From Actinomycetota bacterium (GTDB lineage: Bacteria > Actinomycetota > Actinomycetes > S36-B12), in NCBI GenBank assembly GCA_003506065.1, contig DNXA01000087.1:972-10445 (forward strand): a stretch of DNA of 9,474 nucleotides. The letters are read 5' to 3'. A program made the position numbers and the translations under genes. The notes under the pieces were generated by a model. It did not search any database. It was not told the origin of the DNA and saw only the letters and a program-made list of their open reading frames with translations. Shown piece after piece: positions 6,781 through 9,474 of the stretch; position 1 is the first letter of the stretch, and every line of letters starts with the position of its first letter.

Positions 6781-8452
6781 CGTGCAGGGTTCTGTCAGCG
6801 ATGTGCTCGTAGCAAGTGGGCTGATCACCCACGAGCAGTGGGAGGCGGCCGGCGCGATTGCTGATCTTCGCCATGAACCGGTGCTCAATGTGCTGGTTGA
6901 GCAGGGCAAGGTCTCCAAGAAGGACGTTGTTCGCGCAACGGTGCTCGCAGCTGGCCTGGAGTTCGTGGAGATCATGAACATCCCCATTGATGAAGGCTTG
7001 GCGAGGCTGATCAGTGGAGACCAGGCCCGCAAGTATCAAGTCATTCCTGTTGCCCTTGATGGCGACACCCTGGTCGTTGACGGTGATACACAGACAGCTG
7101 CCAATTGGCAGGTCGCGGAGGATCTGGAGTCGATCACCCGCCATCCGGTGCGTTTCGCCTGTGCCATGAAGTCCGAGATCTCGATTCGCCTGAATCAGAT
7201 CTACCGGGCCGAGTCCGAACTGGGTGAGCTCGTCAAGGGAATGCTTGATGATGAACGAGTCATCGACATTCAGGCGCCAGTCGTGGCCACTGCTGATGCT
7301 CCACTGGTGCGTTACGTCAACCTGCTCCTGAGTCAGGCGATCTCCGACAAGTCCTCCGATATCCACATTGAGCCAAGCGAGGACCACATCCGCATCCGTT
7401 TCAGGATCGACGGGGTGCTCAAGGAACAGACGCCAGCTCCGAAGGAGATGCAGTCGGCGCTCATCTCGCGCTTGAAGATCATGGCGGACAGGGACATTGC
7501 GGAGCGACGAGTGCCGCAGGATGGCCGTCTGTCCTTGTACTGGCATGGAAAGAAGATGGATTTGCGCGTCAGCTGCCTGCCAACGGTCTGGGGCGAGAAG
7601 ATCGTCATGCGCATTCTGGACAACTCGTCGGCGCAGATGACTCTTGCCGATCTCGGCTTCTCTGCACCGAATCTTGCACACTGGACCAAGGCATACGATC
7701 GTCCAAATGGCATGTTGATTGTGAGTGGGCCAACGGGCTCAGGCAAGTCGACAACTCTGTACGCGACTCTGAACACTGTTGCTCGACCAGAGATCAACAT
7801 CGTTACGGTGGAGGATCCAGTCGAATATCGCATCCCCGGCATCAACCAGATCCAGACGCACGCCAAGGCCGGGCTGACTTTCGCTTCCGCGCTGAGATCC
7901 ATCCTCCGCGCTGATCCGGATCTGATTCTCATCGGAGAGATTCGCGATCATGAGACGGCACAGATCGCCATCGAGTCGGCGCTGACGGGTCACCTCGTGC
8001 TGACGACTCTGCATACGAACAATGCGCCCAGCGTCATCACCAGACTTATAGAGATGGGGATCGAGCCCTTCCTCGTGAGTTCTGCCCTTGCCTGTGCCAC
8101 CAGTCAACGATTGGCCAGGCGCTTGTGTGTCACGTGCAAGCGGCCAGTGGTGAAATCAATTGCGGAGCTCTCCGCCGCGCAGTTTGAGTTCCCTCCGGGG
8201 GTTGACCCCACGTTCTTCGAGCCAGTGGGTTGCTCGAGTTGTGCGCAGACCGGGTACCGCGGCCGGCTGGGTCTGCATGAGGTGATGCCCATGTCGGAGC
8301 AGATCGGCCAGCTTGCATTCCAACGGGCTTCGTCTGACGAGGTTCGTCGAGTCGCTATCGATGCAGGCATGCGGACTCTGCGACAGGACGGCTGGCTCAA
8401 GGTCTCGCAGGGACTCACCACGATCAGTGAGGTGCTTCGTGTCATCGCGTGA
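6773..8452 (+). CDS. pilB: PilB T4P extension ATPase
   Basis: The assembly ATPase that drives pilus extension, in the GspE/PilB family; 559 residues, matching PilB length. Residues about 8-150 form an MshEN/GspE-N type domain (VSDVLVASGLITHEQW, then LISGDQARKYQVIPVALDGD). The second N-terminal domain has SDKSSDIHIEPSEDHIRIRF and the ATPase core follows. It carries Walker A GPTGSGKST (319-327), Asp box VEDPVEY with Glu347, Walker B LILIGEIRD (384-392) and the canonical His box TGHLVLTTLHTNNA. A tetracysteine zinc site is present as Cys452-x2-Cys455 and Cys487-x2-Cys490, which marks PilB/GspE and not PilT. GTG at 6773 was chosen for the 8-nt overlap with the upstream ATPase and AGGG about 9 nt before it; GTG at 6782 is the alternative. 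Type II secretion GspE is less likely, given pilM and pilT beside it. Confidence 0.95.
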   Translation: MTSVQGSVSDVLVASGLITHEQWEAAGAIADLRHEPVLNVLVEQGKVSKKDVVRATVLAAGLEFVEIMNIPIDEGLARLISGDQARKYQVIPVALDGDTLVVDGDTQTAANWQVAEDLESITRHPVRFACAMKSEISIRLNQIYRAESELGELVKGMLDDERVIDIQAPVVATADAPLVRYVNLLLSQAISDKSSDIHIEPSEDHIRIRFRIDGVLKEQTPAPKEMQSALISRLKIMADRDIAERRVPQDGRLSLYWHGKKMDLRVSCLPTVWGEKIVMRILDNSSAQMTLADLGFSAPNLAHWTKAYDRPNGMLIVSGPTGSGKSTTLYATLNTVARPEINIVTVEDPVEYRIPGINQIQTHAKAGLTFASALRSILRADPDLILIGEIRDHETAQIAIESALTGHLVLTTLHTNNAPSVITRLIEMGIEPFLVSSALACATSQRLARRLCVTCKRPVVKSIAELSAAQFEFPPGVDPTFFEPVGCSSCAQTGYRGRLGLHEVMPMSEQIGQLAFQRASSDEVRRVAIDAGMRTLRQDGWLKVSQGLTTISEVLRVIA

Positions 8453-8469
8453 AAAGAAGGGGAGTGCTC

Positions 8470-9474
8470 ATGGATGAGCAAGGATTCATGCTGCCGCTCG
8501 CGGCTGCTCCCACATCGATCGGTTCGCTGCCTACTGCGCCTCCGAGCCCAATGGAGATCCAGTCACTGTCACCGTCAGCGTGGTCGGGCATTGATGCCCC
8601 CGCGATGCCGCCGCAAGCATCAGATGTTGGCATCGTGTCCTTGGAGCGTGATCCGGCGTCCAAAGCAGAGCTCGTGCTGGACACACTTCTGCTCCGCTTG
8701 CTGGAACTCGGCGGTTCGGATCTGCACCTCAGCATGAATGCCCCGCCCATGATTCGGATCAGGGGAGAGTTGGAAGCCATTGAAGGCTACCCGCCCCTGA
8801 CTGCACGCGCGATACGCGAGGCGATCTACGTCATCCTGACTGACCGGCAGAAGCAGGTGTTCGAGGAGAACAAGGAACTCGACCTTGCCTATGAGATGCC
8901 AGGCGCAGCTCGATTTCGCATGAACCTGTTGCAGCAGCAGGGATCCATGGGGGCAGTGATCCGCGCGATACCGTGGGAGATTCGCAGTCTGGATGCGCTG
9001 GCGATGCCAGCCCGGCTGGCTGAACTCACTGATCTGCCCCGCGGACTCGTGCTCATCACCGGTCCGACTGGCTCAGGAAAGTCCACGACTCTTGCGGCCC
9101 TGATCGATCGCGTCAATCGCACGCGTAAGGGTCACATCGTCACCATTGAGGATCCCATCGAGTTCGTCCATGCGCACAAGAAGTGCGTGGTCAACCAGCG
9201 CGAAATCGGAACGGATACCTGGTCTTTCGCCAACGCTCTCAAGCATGCACTTCGCCAGGATCCCGACGTCATTCTCGTCGGTGAGATGCGAGATCTGGAG
9301 ACCATTGCGATCGCGTTGACTGCAGCAGAGACCGGGCATCTGGTGTTCGCAACCCTGCACACAAGTTCGGCCGCCAGCACGATTGATCGCATCATCGATG
9401 TCTTTCCCGGGGACCAGCAGGCGCAGATCCGCACGCAATTGGCCACGTCACTGGAAGCGGTCGTGTGCCAGACC
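8470..9474 (+). CDS. pilT: PilT T4P retraction ATPase (C-terminus beyond the window)
   Basis: A canonical PilT, the motor that depolymerises pili for twitching, surface sensing or DNA uptake. The visible 335 residues contain ELGGSDLHLSMNAPPMIRIRG (Ser83-Asp84), ARFRMNLLQQQGSMGAVIRAIP, Walker A GPTGSGKST (198-206), Asp box TIEDPIEF with Glu227, Walker B VILVGEMRD (267-275) and His box TGHLVFATLHTSSA (His290, His297), continuing to FPGDQQAQIR. The AIRNLIRE region lies past the edge. The first 60 or so residues are a Pro/Ser/Ala/Met-rich, probably disordered extension; usual PilT reaches the SDLHLS motif near residue 17, here at 83. Start: ATG at 8470 with AAGGGGAG 5 nt upstream (8457-8464). It follows pilB after a 17-nt gap, so it is almost surely in the same operon. 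Further pil genes, such as pilC, may follow beyond the window. Confidence 0.94.
   Translation, partial: MDEQGFMLPLAAAPTSIGSLPTAPPSPMEIQSLSPSAWSGIDAPAMPPQASDVGIVSLERDPASKAELVLDTLLLRLLELGGSDLHLSMNAPPMIRIRGELEAIEGYPPLTARAIREAIYVILTDRQKQVFEENKELDLAYEMPGAARFRMNLLQQQGSMGAVIRAIPWEIRSLDALAMPARLAELTDLPRGLVLITGPTGSGKSTTLAALIDRVNRTRKGHIVTIEDPIEFVHAHKKCVVNQREIGTDTWSFANALKHALRQDPDVILVGEMRDLETIAIALTAAETGHLVFATLHTSSAASTIDRIIDVFPGDQQAQIRTQLATSLEAVVCQT

Noticed and set aside
6698..7681. A 327-residue open frame antisense to pilB
   Set aside because: It lies wholly opposite the conserved PilB frame. The protein is rich in Arg, His, Asp and Gln with no domain pattern, as expected for a shadow of GC-rich coding sequence.
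8453..8469. Terminator or promoter between pilB and the second pilT
   Set aside because: The 17-nt gap holds only the ribosome binding site and shows no hairpin.
5605..9474. Type II secretion or Tad/Flp pilus system instead of T4P
   Set aside because: PilM, NLLP-bearing PilN, PilO and two PilT-type ATPases define T4P. Type II secretion lacks PilT, and Tad uses CpaF-type ATPases with different motifs.

Overview
The window is one type IV pilus (T4P) locus. It is GC-rich (about 60% by eye), uses GTG as well as ATG starts, has strong purine-rich ribosome binding sites and is tightly packed. It encodes the cytoplasmic and inner-membrane assembly platform (PilM, PilN, PilO), three secretion-type ATPases (PilT-like, PilB, PilT) and two prepilin-like proteins. 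No PilP or PilQ follows PilO; the next gene is convergent and unrelated. That gap, with the composition and gene style, suggests a monoderm (Gram-positive) high-GC bacterium, most likely an actinobacterium. The taxonomic call is inference.

Layout. On the minus strand at the left edge, a large PilV-like prepilin (1959 to 643) overlaps by 4 nt a PilW-like prepilin (646 to the left edge, C-terminus missing). On the plus strand, 2057-2854 encodes a 265-residue soluble protein I do not recognise. It diverges from the prepilins, and its stop codon overlaps that of pilO. On the minus strand, pilM (5491-4349), pilN (4352-3537) and pilO (3540-2851) form an operon with 4-nt ATGA/GTGA overlaps. Across a 113-nt divergent gap, the plus strand carries a PilT-like ATPase (5605-6780), pilB (6773-8452) and a second, canonical pilT (8470 to the right edge, C-terminus missing).

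How they work together. PilB would power pilus extension and PilT retraction. Both act on an inner-membrane platform whose PilC protein is not in this window. PilM is the cytoplasmic actin-like partner that binds the N-terminal NLLP motif of PilN. PilN and PilO pair through their extracytoplasmic parts. The two prepilins would be minor or tip pilins; the larger one carries a long extracellular beta-sandwich-like region.

The points most worth a second look are the unrecognised plus-strand gene inside the locus, the divergent PilT paralogue ahead of pilB, the repeat-like architecture and Thr-Pro tail of the large prepilin, and the apparent loss of cyclic-di-GMP signature residues in the PilB N-terminal domain. 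I see no RNA genes, mobile elements, CRISPR arrays or clear hairpin terminators.
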